Shown here piece after piece: positions 9,355 to 17,635 of a stretch of 64,000 nucleotides of DNA. The notes beneath the pieces are model-generated. The model made no database searches and had not been told where the DNA came from. It worked only from the letters and a program-made list of their open reading frames with translations. The translations under genes were made by a program, and so were the position numbers. The stretch lies in the NCBI GenBank assembly GCA_965234405.1, contig OZ248346.1; one strand, written 5' to 3'. Source of the stretch: Planktophila turicensis (GTDB lineage: Bacteria > Actinomycetota > Actinomycetes > Nanopelagicales > Nanopelagicaceae). Position 1 is the first letter of the stretch. Each line of letters begins with the position of its first letter.

Positions 9355-10158
9355 ATGAAAAGAATAATCGCAGTAATTCTCTGTTGGATAGCGCTCGGTT
9401 CAGCACATCCAGCAGCAGCATCTGGTGAAAGCCTTGGCTCGATTTCTCATATCCATAACGTCAGAGTTCTCGGTCAGAAAATTCTGCTGGGCACTCACGA
9501 AGGCTTATACATACTCAACGGTGAGAATGACATCACTAAAGCAAGTCCAGAGAACTTCGATGTAATGGGCTTGAGTATTGATGGATCTCGAATCTATGCA
9601 TCTGGTCATCCTGGTGCAGGTTCTTCATTGCCTAACCCAATTGGATTATTGCTCTCAACAAATACTGGAAAGAGTTGGAAGAAAGTCTCACTGCAAGGAA
9701 AAGTTGATTTCCATCTTCTTGAAAGTTCGGGTGCCGAACTCTATGGAGCTGATTCGCAGAGTGGCGATCTCTTCTACTCAAATAACGCAGGAAGAAGTTG
9801 GTCAAATCAAGGCAAGAATACTTTCTCGGAGATTGCCATAAATCCAGTGAAGAAACGTGAAGCACTAGCCATTCGAGAAGGAGCGCTGATCTGGAGCAAA
9901 GATTCATTTAAGAGTGAGCGAAAACTTCCTTCGAAATTGAAGTTCAGCCAGATTGAGTGGAATAAGAAATTCTTGCTGGCAAGTTCAGGTAGCAAATTGC
10001 TCGCTTCAGTAGATCAAGGCAGAACATGGAAGACTCATTTCACCTTCAGCGCAGCCATTGGAACTATCACCCAATCATCTGAGCTCATAGTTGTTATCAC
10101 GGGTAGCCAAGTCTGGAAATCATCCGATGGAGGAAAGTCATTCGCGCAATTTATTTAG
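9355..10158 (+). CDS. Secreted BNR/Asp-box (sialidase-like propeller) protein
   Basis: A 267-residue exported protein with signal peptide ending near AAAS. At least four Asp-box-like turns are visible (STNTGKSWKK, SNNAGRSWSN, SVDQGRTWKT, SSDGGKSFAQ), typical of BNR beta-propellers such as sialidase- or photosystem-stability-like proteins. No catalytic sialidase residues can be assigned, so an enzymatic label would be a guess. ATG at 9355 is chosen, 2 bp after the preceding stop; the in-frame extension upstream would overlap the peptidase gene. It is the last gene of the envelope operon. Confidence 0.78.
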   Translation: MKRIIAVILCWIALGSAHPAAASGESLGSISHIHNVRVLGQKILLGTHEGLYILNGENDITKASPENFDVMGLSIDGSRIYASGHPGAGSSLPNPIGLLLSTNTGKSWKKVSLQGKVDFHLLESSGAELYGADSQSGDLFYSNNAGRSWSNQGKNTFSEIAINPVKKREALAIREGALIWSKDSFKSERKLPSKLKFSQIEWNKKFLLASSGSKLLASVDQGRTWKTHFTFSAAIGTITQSSELIVVITGSQVWKSSDGGKSFAQFI

Positions 10159-10185
10159 CGAGTTGATTCTCGTACCCGAGATTGG

Positions 10186-11292
10186 TTATTGCGGAGTTGC
10201 TGCAATTACCCCGAGACACATTTCATCAGATGAACCTTCACCCCATGTGATGTAGCGCGGCGCTAGTGACTTTAACTGCGGAATCTTCTGGCGCAGCGTT
10301 GGATCGAATGTGCACTTCACGCGAATCGTGTCGCCTGCAACAACCTTTACCGGAGTCTTTAAAACTGTCGCAGATTGGTCATCGAAGTTGTAATTCTTCA
10401 CATCAAGGAGCAACTTTTCAGTTGGCTTTCCTGGATTGAGAATGATGGAAAGTGAACGGCCGAGCAAGTGCATATGTGGCGCTGCAGCAATCACAGTGAA
10501 GTTGGTATTAATAACCTTGTCACATTGCGAAGTAAGAGATGCCACCGGCTTAAATGGATCTTGACCACAGAGGGCGTTGATTCCAGCAGATTCAAATGCG
10601 CTGGTTGTACTTGTACGTGCAGCTAAATCAATCAGAGATTGCTTGCGATCACAGAGAGGACCAGTCACCCCAGCAGGGCATGCCAATTCAACAGGAGCAG
10701 GGAAGAGTTCAACATGGAGTTGCTTCACGGTTGATCCCTTTGCAGGAATTGTCTCCATCACAATCTTTGATTGATCTGTCTCTACCTTGCCCCCGCTTGC
10801 TGCAAGTAAGTTGTAGTGGACTTGAAGAACGAATCGTTCATTCTTCTTAAATGGTGTCCCGTATCCCGCAGGTGAAACATCTTTGCCACGTCCTGGCGCC
10901 CATGAGCTGAGCCAAGGGGATGAGATGAATGTCGAAAGCATTCCGCCGAGACCAGATCCGCCAAAACATGGCCAGCCTGTTCCATTCTTATCTGCAGCAA
11001 TCGCTTCTTCAAGATCTGCATCTGTCACGCGGAAGATGATTGCGTGGTGAACATAATTCTTACGTTGCGGAATAAATTGAATTGAGCGGATGATGGAATC
11101 CTCAGTGACCTTTGGATCAAGTAAGAAGCAGCGATAATCATCGGTGCCATTCTTAGGAGCAGCAGGTAGATGCGCCTTCTTCATCGTCACGGTATATCGC
11201 TTGGTCTTAGCTGGTGCGGCTTCGGCAACATGTGGCAAAAGAGATGCAGATAACACTGCAACAAGAGCAAGTGGAAGAACTCGTAACTTCAT
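10186..11292 (-). CDS. Secreted copper type II ascorbate-dependent monooxygenase-like protein
   Basis: A 368-residue exported protein resembling the two-domain PHM/dopamine-beta-hydroxylase fold. The signal peptide ends near AEAA. The copper ligands of the family are visible in order: the His pair in YVHHAIIF, a His in LQVHYNL, the His-x-His of APHMHLLGR and the Met of the SSDEMCLG motif near the C-terminus. Several cysteines fit extracellular disulfides. Family members hydroxylate C-H bonds with O2 and ascorbate; bacterial substrates are poorly known. The start ATG has TATTCT 7 nt upstream on the minus strand. It is monocistronic and divergent from the hydrolase-ABC fusion gene. Confidence 0.8.
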   Translation of the reverse strand: MKLRVLPLALVAVLSASLLPHVAEAAPAKTKRYTVTMKKAHLPAAPKNGTDDYRCFLLDPKVTEDSIIRSIQFIPQRKNYVHHAIIFRVTDADLEEAIAADKNGTGWPCFGGSGLGGMLSTFISSPWLSSWAPGRGKDVSPAGYGTPFKKNERFVLQVHYNLLAASGGKVETDQSKIVMETIPAKGSTVKQLHVELFPAPVELACPAGVTGPLCDRKQSLIDLAARTSTTSAFESAGINALCGQDPFKPVASLTSQCDKVINTNFTVIAAAPHMHLLGRSLSIILNPGKPTEKLLLDVKNYNFDDQSATVLKTPVKVVAGDTIRVKCTFDPTLRQKIPQLKSLAPRYITWGEGSSDEMCLGVIAATPQ

Positions 11293-11354
11293 AACGGTGA
11301 GAATACCGAAAATTCGGAAATGCAGCGAAGCGAAAATCCAACTACCTTTACCAA

Positions 11355-13826
11355 GTGAGAATCAGTAGAGTTAAATTACAAGCGATAGCAGCACTTTTTG
11401 TTCTATCAGCCATCTCCCTGACTCCGATTCCAGCCACAGCAGACTCTGTGCAAGTTCGCACAATTGATACAGCAGGTGCGGTTTCACTTGATACATCGCT
11501 CTACCTTCCAAAGAAGGTTCCAGCTCCTGCCATCTTGATCGCCCATGGATTTGGTGGCAGCAAAGATTCTGTGGCAACCGACGCTCAGTACTTTGTAGAT
11601 AAAGGTTTTGTTGTTCTCACATGGACTGCGCGCGGTTTCGGTAAATCAACTGGCCAGATTTCGATGAACGCCCCTGATGCAGAAGTTGCAGATACCAAGG
11701 CTTTAATTTCCTACCTTGCTCGTAATAAGAATGTACTTCAAGATAAATCAGGAGATCCACGCGTTGGCATCATGGGTAGTTCCTATGGCGGAGCCAATGC
11801 GCTGATGACAGCTAGCGCTGATTCACGAATCGATGCTGTCATTGCCGACATCACCTGGAGCGACCTAAAGAACGACTTATTCCCGCAGAGCGCAGCAGGT
11901 GTCACAACACCTGGACCATTTAAGAAAGTGTGGGCCGGAACATTCTTCTCGGCCGTATCGCTACAGGGCGCATACCTCGGTGAGTGCGGAACCTTTACTC
12001 AAGCTTGGTGCGATGCATATTCCAACGCAGCAATCAACGGCAAGCCAACTGCTAGTGAAAGCAAACTTCTCGGATCTGTTTCGCCAAAGAATTATCTGCA
12101 GGCAATCACTGCGCCAACCTTGCTCAGCCAGGGACAGGCAGATTCACTCTTCCCGCTGACTGAAAGCTTTAATTCGGCCAAAGCAATTGAGAAGGCGAAA
12201 CCAAATCTTCCACTTGCCCTTATCTGGCACGCCGGGGGACATGATGGCGGAATAGACCAGACGAGTTACCTGCGCGAGCAATATCTGCAATGGTTTAAGA
12301 AGAATTTGCTGAAAGAGAAGATTGAATTCCCTGCGTTCCAATTTACAAAGACCAACGGTTCAATCTCGTTACAAGATTCCACCGTTATTCCTAAGGTATT
12401 TGCGAGCCCGAAGCTGCCAACAGATGCGACGGTAAAGCAGCTTCAGTTACTAACTCCAACTGTGGCACTTTCATTTCCTATCGGTGGAATTCCAAGTGCA
12501 ATTTCAGCACTTCCTGGAATTGGTTCAGCTGGCGCACTTGCCTCACGCGTTGCTTCAACCATCGCTGGATTTAGCCCAGCGCTATTGCCCGGACAAAGTG
12601 GCTTGATCGAAAGCGCTCCGCTGACAGAGCCAATCTCTGTTGTCGGTCCATCATCTATCAAAGTTCGCATCACCAGCACAACAGGAGATGCCACTCTCTT
12701 CTTTTCATTGGTAACAAAGTCACCAAGTGGTTCTATCAATCAACCAAATGGTGTTGTTGCACCGGTACGTCTTGAGAACATTCCGCAGACCGGAACTGAA
12801 GTAACAATTAACTTGCCTGCCACAATTCTTGATGCATCAGTCGGCGACATCATTGCAGTCGGTGTTTCAAGTACTGATCAAGGCTATGAACTGCCTAAGC
12901 CATCACGCTTCTATTCTGTTTCAGCGCTATCGCCACTTTCCTATACGACTTCTGATGCAACTGCATCGCGTGCAGGGTCTGCCAACTTGATTTGGCCAAT
13001 TGCCGCAGTACTTTCAGTTCTACTTGCAGCGGTTTATATCCGCGTACGCAGACCAAAGATTGCACCGAGCCATGAGAACAGCACCGCACTCGTAGAGGTT
13101 GAAAATCTCGGTAAGGTCTACAAGGACGGATACCGCGCAGTCACCGATCTTTCGTTCTCGGTAGAACGCGGACAAGTTGTTGGATTGCTCGGTCCAAATG
13201 GAGCTGGAAAGACCACAACTCTTCGTATGTTGATGGGCTTGATCTTTCCAACAGAAGGTTCCATCTTTATCGATGGCAAGCCTGTCTATCCAGGATCAGA
13301 GGCGCTAGCTAATCTCGGTAGCTTCGTTGAAGGTCCAGGTTTCTTGCCACACCTTTCTGGTCGCGAAAATCTTTCTCTCTACTGGCGCAGCATCGGTCGC
13401 GATGGCGAGCAGTACCTTGATGAAGTAGTTGCAATTACCAAACTTGGAACCGCACTGGATAAGAAAGTGCGCTCTTACAGCCAAGGTATGCGCCAACGCC
13501 TAGCAATCGCACAAGCAATGCTCGGCATGCCAGACCTACTTGTTCTCGATGAACCAACCAATGGTTTGGATCCACAACAAATCGCTGAGATGCGCCAAGT
13601 ACTCAAGGATTACGCAGCAACTGGTCGCACCGTCATCATCTCTTCACACTTGCTTGCCGAAGTTCAGCAGACCTGTAGCCATGTGGTCTTGATGCACCGC
13701 GGTCAATTGATCTCGTTTGGCCCGATGAAGAAGTTGCTCGCCAAGAATCGCAAGGCTAATAACCTCGAAGAGATATTCCTCGAACTTATCGGCGATGACT
13801 TAGTCATCGGAAAGGAGAAGAAATGA
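11355..13826 (+). CDS. Fusion of secreted alpha/beta-hydrolase with ABC transporter ATPase
   Basis: An 823-residue single-frame fusion. Residues 1-30 are a signal or anchor helix. About 40-530 is an alpha/beta-hydrolase of the S15/CocE (X-Pro dipeptidyl-peptidase-like) kind with nucleophile GSSYGGA (Ser 143), an acid in QGQADSLFP and His in HAGGHDGG, followed by a beta-sandwich-like part. About 541-567 is a membrane helix ending in RVRRPK. About 575-823 is a complete ABC ATPase with Walker A GPNGAGKTTT (near 613), signature SYSQGMRQR and Walker B LLVLDEPTNGLDP. The topology therefore places the hydrolase outside and the ATPase inside. GTG start at 11355, 6 nt after TACCTT. It overlaps the permease gene by 4 bp. 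Confidence 0.85.
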   Translation: MRISRVKLQAIAALFVLSAISLTPIPATADSVQVRTIDTAGAVSLDTSLYLPKKVPAPAILIAHGFGGSKDSVATDAQYFVDKGFVVLTWTARGFGKSTGQISMNAPDAEVADTKALISYLARNKNVLQDKSGDPRVGIMGSSYGGANALMTASADSRIDAVIADITWSDLKNDLFPQSAAGVTTPGPFKKVWAGTFFSAVSLQGAYLGECGTFTQAWCDAYSNAAINGKPTASESKLLGSVSPKNYLQAITAPTLLSQGQADSLFPLTESFNSAKAIEKAKPNLPLALIWHAGGHDGGIDQTSYLREQYLQWFKKNLLKEKIEFPAFQFTKTNGSISLQDSTVIPKVFASPKLPTDATVKQLQLLTPTVALSFPIGGIPSAISALPGIGSAGALASRVASTIAGFSPALLPGQSGLIESAPLTEPISVVGPSSIKVRITSTTGDATLFFSLVTKSPSGSINQPNGVVAPVRLENIPQTGTEVTINLPATILDASVGDIIAVGVSSTDQGYELPKPSRFYSVSALSPLSYTTSDATASRAGSANLIWPIAAVLSVLLAAVYIRVRRPKIAPSHENSTALVEVENLGKVYKDGYRAVTDLSFSVERGQVVGLLGPNGAGKTTTLRMLMGLIFPTEGSIFIDGKPVYPGSEALANLGSFVEGPGFLPHLSGRENLSLYWRSIGRDGEQYLDEVVAITKLGTALDKKVRSYSQGMRQRLAIAQAMLGMPDLLVLDEPTNGLDPQQIAEMRQVLKDYAATGRTVIISSHLLAEVQQTCSHVVLMHRGQLISFGPMKKLLAKNRKANNLEEIFLELIGDDLVIGKEKK

Positions 13827-14671
13827 GCTACACAGCCTCGAAGACTCTTCCCTATAACGTCGAGCTCTATCGTCAGTTAAAGCGCAAGCGCACAGCCTTT
13901 GCCTACGCATTCGTACTTTCACTGCCAATCCTTGTTGCTATCGCTGTGAAGTTCGGCCCATCAGGAAACAGTGGGGGACCAACCCGGCTAGGTTCTGGAA
14001 CAACTGACCTTATTGGTCTTGCAACAATCGGCGCTGCCAACTTCACCACCACAATGTTGTACTTCGCCACACCATTCCTTCTTGTCACTGTAGTTGCACT
14101 CTTTAACGGCGACACTGTTGCATCAGAAGCATCGTGGTCGACTCTTCGCTACTTGCTTGCATCCCCAGTTCCACGTCGACGTTTATTAATTCAGAAAATC
14201 AAAGTAAGCCTCACGCTCTCAGCGATTGCTGTACTGCTGATGCCGATATCCGCCTGGATAGTTGGCACCATCGCATTCGGAACAAAGCCTTTACAGACAC
14301 CACTTGGTGCAACTTTCACCAACTCAGTTGCGCTTTCACGAATAGCAATCATGACTGGCTACCTTGCAATCTCACTTCTCTTCGTTGCAGGCCTTGCCTT
14401 CTATTTAAGCGTTCGCACCGATGCACCACTTGGCGCCGTCGGCGTCGCAGTTGGTATCTCAATCTTGCTCAACATTCTTGATGCCATCACCGCGCTCGGC
14501 AGCATCCGCAACTGGCTTCCCGTTCACTACGCCTTCTCGTGGTTCGACGCCCTGTCCACCACCATCGACTGGTCAGTCATGATCCGCGGCGCCAGTTACT
14601 GCTTTATTTCAGGAACTGTTCTATACGCGCTAGCAATCAATCGATTCGCTCATAAGGACATCACTTCCTAG
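13823..14671 (+). CDS. ABC-2 type transporter permease
   Basis: A 282-residue membrane protein with about six hydrophobic helices in the ABC-2 permease arrangement: a short basic cytoplasmic N-terminus (YRQLKRKR), a first helix, then clustered helices through residue 270, including a SWSTLRYLLASPVPRRRLL coupling-helix region typical of the family. It starts at an ATGA overlap with the ATPase/hydrolase fusion gene, so it is the obvious membrane partner. Substrate unknown; export of a lipid, peptide or drug is usual for the family. Confidence 0.83.
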   Translation: MSYTASKTLPYNVELYRQLKRKRTAFAYAFVLSLPILVAIAVKFGPSGNSGGPTRLGSGTTDLIGLATIGAANFTTTMLYFATPFLLVTVVALFNGDTVASEASWSTLRYLLASPVPRRRLLIQKIKVSLTLSAIAVLLMPISAWIVGTIAFGTKPLQTPLGATFTNSVALSRIAIMTGYLAISLLFVAGLAFYLSVRTDAPLGAVGVAVGISILLNILDAITALGSIRNWLPVHYAFSWFDALSTTIDWSVMIRGASYCFISGTVLYALAINRFAHKDITS

Positions 14672-14683
14672 AAGGGCTACTCT
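14655..14683 (+). promoter_or_regulatory. Putative promoter of the DUF305 gene
   Basis: AGGACA at 14655-14660, a 17-nt spacer and TACTCT at 14678-14683; the ATG at 14691 follows after 7 nt, giving a predicted leaderless message. Confidence 0.45.
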
Positions 14684-14690
14684 AGAAACT

Positions 14691-15308
14691 ATGCAGATCA
14701 CCATTGATAAGAAGACGGGCGTATTTCTAGCCATCATCGCGCTACTTCTTGCCGTAATCGCTTCCTTTGCCATCAACCGCGGAGATCGCAGTGATCAAAA
14801 TGGCTCTCAGGGCATGGGCCATCACAACGATTCTGCCTATGGCAAAGCTTCAGGAAATTACACAGGCGCCGACATCATGTTCTTGCAGATGATGATTCCT
14901 CATCACCAACAAGCAGTTGATATCTCAACCCTTGCCATCAGTAAATCTAAAGACGCAGAACTTCTTGCTCTTGCAAAGAAGATTCGCGCAGACCAGGCAG
15001 CAGAAATTGTTCAGATGAAGGCATGGCTCAAAGATGCAGGTGCATCAGAAGATATGGGCCACTCAATGGATGGAATGGGTGGAATGCTTAACGATGCTGA
15101 ACTCTCTGCTCTGAAAATAGAGAGCGGTTCCAAGTTCGACATTTTGTGGCTCAAGGGAATGACTGGTCACCACGATGGTGCAATCCATATGACTCAGATG
15201 ATCGAAGATGCGCAGAATGCCGATATCAAGGCTTTCAGTGTAAAAGTCATTTCTGATCAATCAGCGCAAATCGCTCAGATGAAAGAGATGCTCAACCGCA
15301 TTAAATAG
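14691..15308 (+). CDS. DUF305 protein, membrane-anchored, four-helix His/Met-rich
   Basis: A 205-residue protein with one N-terminal membrane anchor (residues about 10-27) and an external DUF305 domain. The two signature segments are IPHHQQAVDIS and TGHHDGAIHMTQMIEDA, each with a His pair, and a Met/His/Gly-rich linker (MGHSMDGMGGM) lies between them. DUF305 proteins are ferritin-like four-helix bundles, often found with copper-resistance genes, and the His/Met wealth supports metal handling in the envelope; direct function is unproven. It starts leaderless after the promoter at 14655-14683. Confidence 0.85.
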   Translation: MQITIDKKTGVFLAIIALLLAVIASFAINRGDRSDQNGSQGMGHHNDSAYGKASGNYTGADIMFLQMMIPHHQQAVDISTLAISKSKDAELLALAKKIRADQAAEIVQMKAWLKDAGASEDMGHSMDGMGGMLNDAELSALKIESGSKFDILWLKGMTGHHDGAIHMTQMIEDAQNADIKAFSVKVISDQSAQIAQMKEMLNRIK

Positions 15309-15332
15309 TTAATTAAGTGGAAGAATAGAACT

Positions 15333-15716
15333 ATGGCAACCACAAAGAAGACCGCAGTTTCAAAGACAGCTACTAAAGCTCCAGCGAAGAAGACAGCAGC
15401 CCCAGCACCTGCCCACCAAGGCATTGATTGGCGCTCTCTCTATCTCTACGCAGTCTGCCTCGTTACCCTGCTCGTCGTACTCTTCTCAACAGTTGCCCTC
15501 GTTAATGCAATACTCGATGCAGTATTTCCAGACCCTGCCTACGTAGACCCTTATCTCAAGGCCGAAAACGCACCGGACCCTGCGCTCTTGCAGCAGCAAG
15601 AAGATAACAATCAGCGCCAGGCGCTTAAGAACATCTTCACAACTTTCTCAACAATGGCGATAGCAGCACCTGTCTATCTCTATCACTGGCGCCAAGCTCG
15701 CAAGACAGGCAACTAA
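15333..15716 (+). CDS. Small membrane protein with Lys/Ala-rich N-terminus
   Basis: A 127-residue protein I do not recognise with certainty. Residues 1-30 are Lys/Ala/Thr-rich and low in complexity. A membrane helix at about 38-62 is followed by a Pro/Asp-rich external loop (VFPDPAYVDPYL) and a second helix near 100-120 (FTTFSTMAIAAPVYLYHW). The two-helix hairpin and basic N-terminus suggest an inner-membrane protein with a cytosolic tail. It lies 24 bp after the DUF305 gene and 7 bp before the cytochrome-b5-domain gene, so the three may be co-transcribed. Confidence 0.65.
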   Translation: MATTKKTAVSKTATKAPAKKTAAPAPAHQGIDWRSLYLYAVCLVTLLVVLFSTVALVNAILDAVFPDPAYVDPYLKAENAPDPALLQQQEDNNQRQALKNIFTTFSTMAIAAPVYLYHWRQARKTGN

Positions 15717-15723
15717 TTTTCCA

Positions 15724-16554
15724 ATGCGCCGCACCCTGACCACTGCACTCGCACTCGCGATGGCATTCACCATTGCACCATCTGCTTCAGCTCATCAACC
15801 TGTCGAACTTCTTGATACAGACACCACACCAGCTGCTGGTCCACTTCTTGCCGACGGCACAGTTTCATTTGCGGTTCGAGCTTCATTTACCAAGTCAGGT
15901 CAGAAGAAGGCTTTCCGCGCAGCGCTCAAAGATGGCGATCAATTCGATCTGCAGTATTTGATTGTCGATAAGAAGCCTGAGAACGCAATGAAGAGCACCT
16001 TGCTTCCTCAGCTGGTAATTACTTCACCAACAGGTAAGAAGACCACCATCAAATACACTGAACGTACAAAATTCTACGAACCATTTGGCCGCACCAATTT
16101 CCTCTATCTAGCGCGCTATTCAGTCCCTGCAGAAGCTGGTATCTACAATTTTGTAATCACTTCCCGTGCAAAAGCTGCAATTACTCTTGGCGTTGGAATA
16201 AAGGAAGTTCCAGGAGAAGTTCTCCGTGGACCAGCACCAGCTTCAACTCCATCACCTGCTGCAACGAAAGAAACTCCACAACCTTCTGCATCACCCACAC
16301 CTGAAATAACAACACAATCTGCCTACACAATGGCAAAGGTGAAAGAGAATAACTCTGCTGCTAGTTGCTGGACTGTTGTAAGCGGTAATGTGTATGACCT
16401 GACCCAATGGATTAAATCCCACCCTGGTGGATCTTCTGCAATCTTGAGCCTCTGTGGCACAGATGGAACCGCATCATTTAAAGCACAACACCGCGGTTCA
16501 GGGCGACCAGAATCAACTTTGGCCGGTTATTTACTCGCGCCGCTAGCTAAGTAA
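15724..16554 (+). CDS. Secreted protein with C-terminal cytochrome b5-like domain
   Basis: A 276-residue exported protein. The signal peptide ends near ASAH. An all-beta N-terminal domain (about 25-165) is followed by a Pro/Ser/Thr linker and a C-terminal cytochrome b5-like heme domain (about 197-276). The domain shows the first axial-ligand motif HPGG within IKSHPGGSSAI and a second His in FKAQHRG at the expected distance. Two cysteines (SCWTV and SLCGTD) could form a disulfide. A secreted b5 domain suggests an extracytoplasmic electron-transfer or heme-binding role. Partner unknown. Confidence 0.75.
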   Translation: MRRTLTTALALAMAFTIAPSASAHQPVELLDTDTTPAAGPLLADGTVSFAVRASFTKSGQKKAFRAALKDGDQFDLQYLIVDKKPENAMKSTLLPQLVITSPTGKKTTIKYTERTKFYEPFGRTNFLYLARYSVPAEAGIYNFVITSRAKAAITLGVGIKEVPGEVLRGPAPASTPSPAATKETPQPSASPTPEITTQSAYTMAKVKENNSAASCWTVVSGNVYDLTQWIKSHPGGSSAILSLCGTDGTASFKAQHRGSGRPESTLAGYLLAPLAK

Positions 16555-16560
16555 TTAGTA

Positions 16561-16908
16561 CTAAGGCAGCCTCACAACCAAATCAACTATCGAATCCGCA
16601 TCAGCACTTGCTCCAAGTTCAATGCTGACATTGGTACTAAAGCCACGCAGCGTTGCTTCTGACAACACCACCATCTGCGCCGCAATATCTGTCATCCAAT
16701 AGAACGCACCTGGCCCCACCTGTTCAATAATCTCTGCAGCCCTTTCAAGTGCCTCATCACTGAATTTCTCAACACCATCGCGATTATCTGCAAGCACCTG
16801 CAATAAGAAATCCTTGATCGCCTGTGCATCGCCTCGCACCCGCGCGTGCTCATCAAGAATCTCAGTGAGTTCGCGATCCATCGCCCTATGCCTTAACCAT
16901 GTGAACAT
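16561..16908 (-). CDS. Hypothetical cytosolic protein
   Basis: A 115-residue soluble protein of unknown function. It is mostly helical, with acidic N-terminal helices (MDRELTEILDEHARVRGDAQ), a central AAEIIEQVGPGAFYWMTDIAAQ segment and a strand-rich C-terminus. No signal peptide or membrane helix is seen. ATG at 16908 is chosen because TAGCTT lies 6 nt upstream on the minus strand; ATG at 16881 is an alternative. It converges with the cytochrome-b5-domain gene and is divergent from the toxin-antitoxin operon. Confidence 0.55.
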   Translation of the reverse strand: MFTWLRHRAMDRELTEILDEHARVRGDAQAIKDFLLQVLADNRDGVEKFSDEALERAAEIIEQVGPGAFYWMTDIAAQMVVLSEATLRGFSTNVSIELGASADADSIVDLVVRLP

Positions 16909-16930
16909 GCCTCAAAGCTAGAGCCACCCG

Positions 16931-16967
16931 CTGACACCGACGCGATAAGTGCTATCATGATGCATCA
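16931..16967 (+). promoter_or_regulatory. Toxin-antitoxin promoter and operator
   Basis: CTGACA at 16931-16936, a 16-nt spacer and TATCAT at 16953-16958. A 10-bp palindrome TGATGCATCA (16958-16967) abuts the -10, and CATCAAGA is repeated directly downstream (16963-16980). This fits autorepression by the antitoxin, as in other type II systems. Confidence 0.55.
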
Positions 16968-16999
16968 AGATTCATCAAGAAATCCATTGGAGGCCAACA

Positions 17000-17227
17000 A
17001 TGACCACTCAACGTGAGAAATTCTCGTCCCAAGCCGACCCCGAAATCTTGGCCGCCGCTCGCGAGCTCGCGCAGAAGCAAGGGCGTCAATTCCAATCAGT
17101 TCTAGAGGAAGCGCTCACCGAATATTTAGAGCGCAATCAACTTGATCGACCTCGCGCGCATGTACTTGAAGCATTTGGACTGAGCATGGATCAGTTCGAT
17201 GATCTATATCAAAAGCTCGCCCAGTAA
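17000..17227 (+). CDS. Antitoxin of a Doc-type toxin-antitoxin pair
   Basis: A 75-residue small protein encoded directly before a Doc-like toxin. The N-terminal half (ADPEILAAARELAQKQGRQFQSVLEEALTEYLE) looks like a ribbon-helix-helix-type DNA-binding segment, and the acidic/hydrophobic C-terminus (SMDQFDDLYQKLAQ) would wrap the toxin. It has a strong Shine-Dalgarno GGAGG at 16989-16993. Its stop codon overlaps the toxin ATG by one base, so translation is coupled, as usual when the antitoxin must be in excess. It does not look like classical Phd. Confidence 0.75.
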   Translation: MTTQREKFSSQADPEILAAARELAQKQGRQFQSVLEEALTEYLERNQLDRPRAHVLEAFGLSMDQFDDLYQKLAQ

Positions 17228-17598
17228 TGCCAGCTATCCAATACCTCACTGTTCCTGATGTCCTCGCAATGCATATGGTGCTCATTAAGAAATATGGCGG
17301 CAGTGATGGCATTCGCGATATGGGTGCACTTGAATCTGCCGTAGCCAGACCCCAATCGGGGTATTACAAAGATGTCATCGAATCAGCAGCAGCGCTACTT
17401 GAGAGCCTAGCTATCAATCACCCGTTTATCGATGGTAACAAGAGAGTTGCATTTGCTGCGACCGATACTTTTTTGCGAATTAATGGATACACAATAAATT
17501 CCGATAGCAAATCACTCCATAAGGATCTAATGAAATTTTTCGACACTGGTCAATTCAAAATGGGAACCTTGGAGCCGTGGCTTCGTAAGCTATTGTGA
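17227..17598 (+). CDS. doc: Doc/Fic-family toxin
   Basis: A 123-residue Fic-fold toxin of the death-on-curing type. It carries the N-terminal LTVPDVLAMH start typical of Doc, a GIRDMGALESAVARP segment and the catalytic Fic motif HPFIDGNKRVAF (His nucleophile activator, Asn-Lys-Arg). Doc proteins phosphorylate elongation factor Tu and stop translation; the short motif here matches Doc rather than AMPylating Fic proteins. The key residues are intact, so the toxin should be active unless bound by the upstream antitoxin. Confidence 0.87.
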   Translation: MPAIQYLTVPDVLAMHMVLIKKYGGSDGIRDMGALESAVARPQSGYYKDVIESAAALLESLAINHPFIDGNKRVAFAATDTFLRINGYTINSDSKSLHKDLMKFFDTGQFKMGTLEPWLRKLL

Positions 17599-17635
17599 TT
17601 TAGCCCCCCACTGACATCTCCAGTAACCTCAAGCC

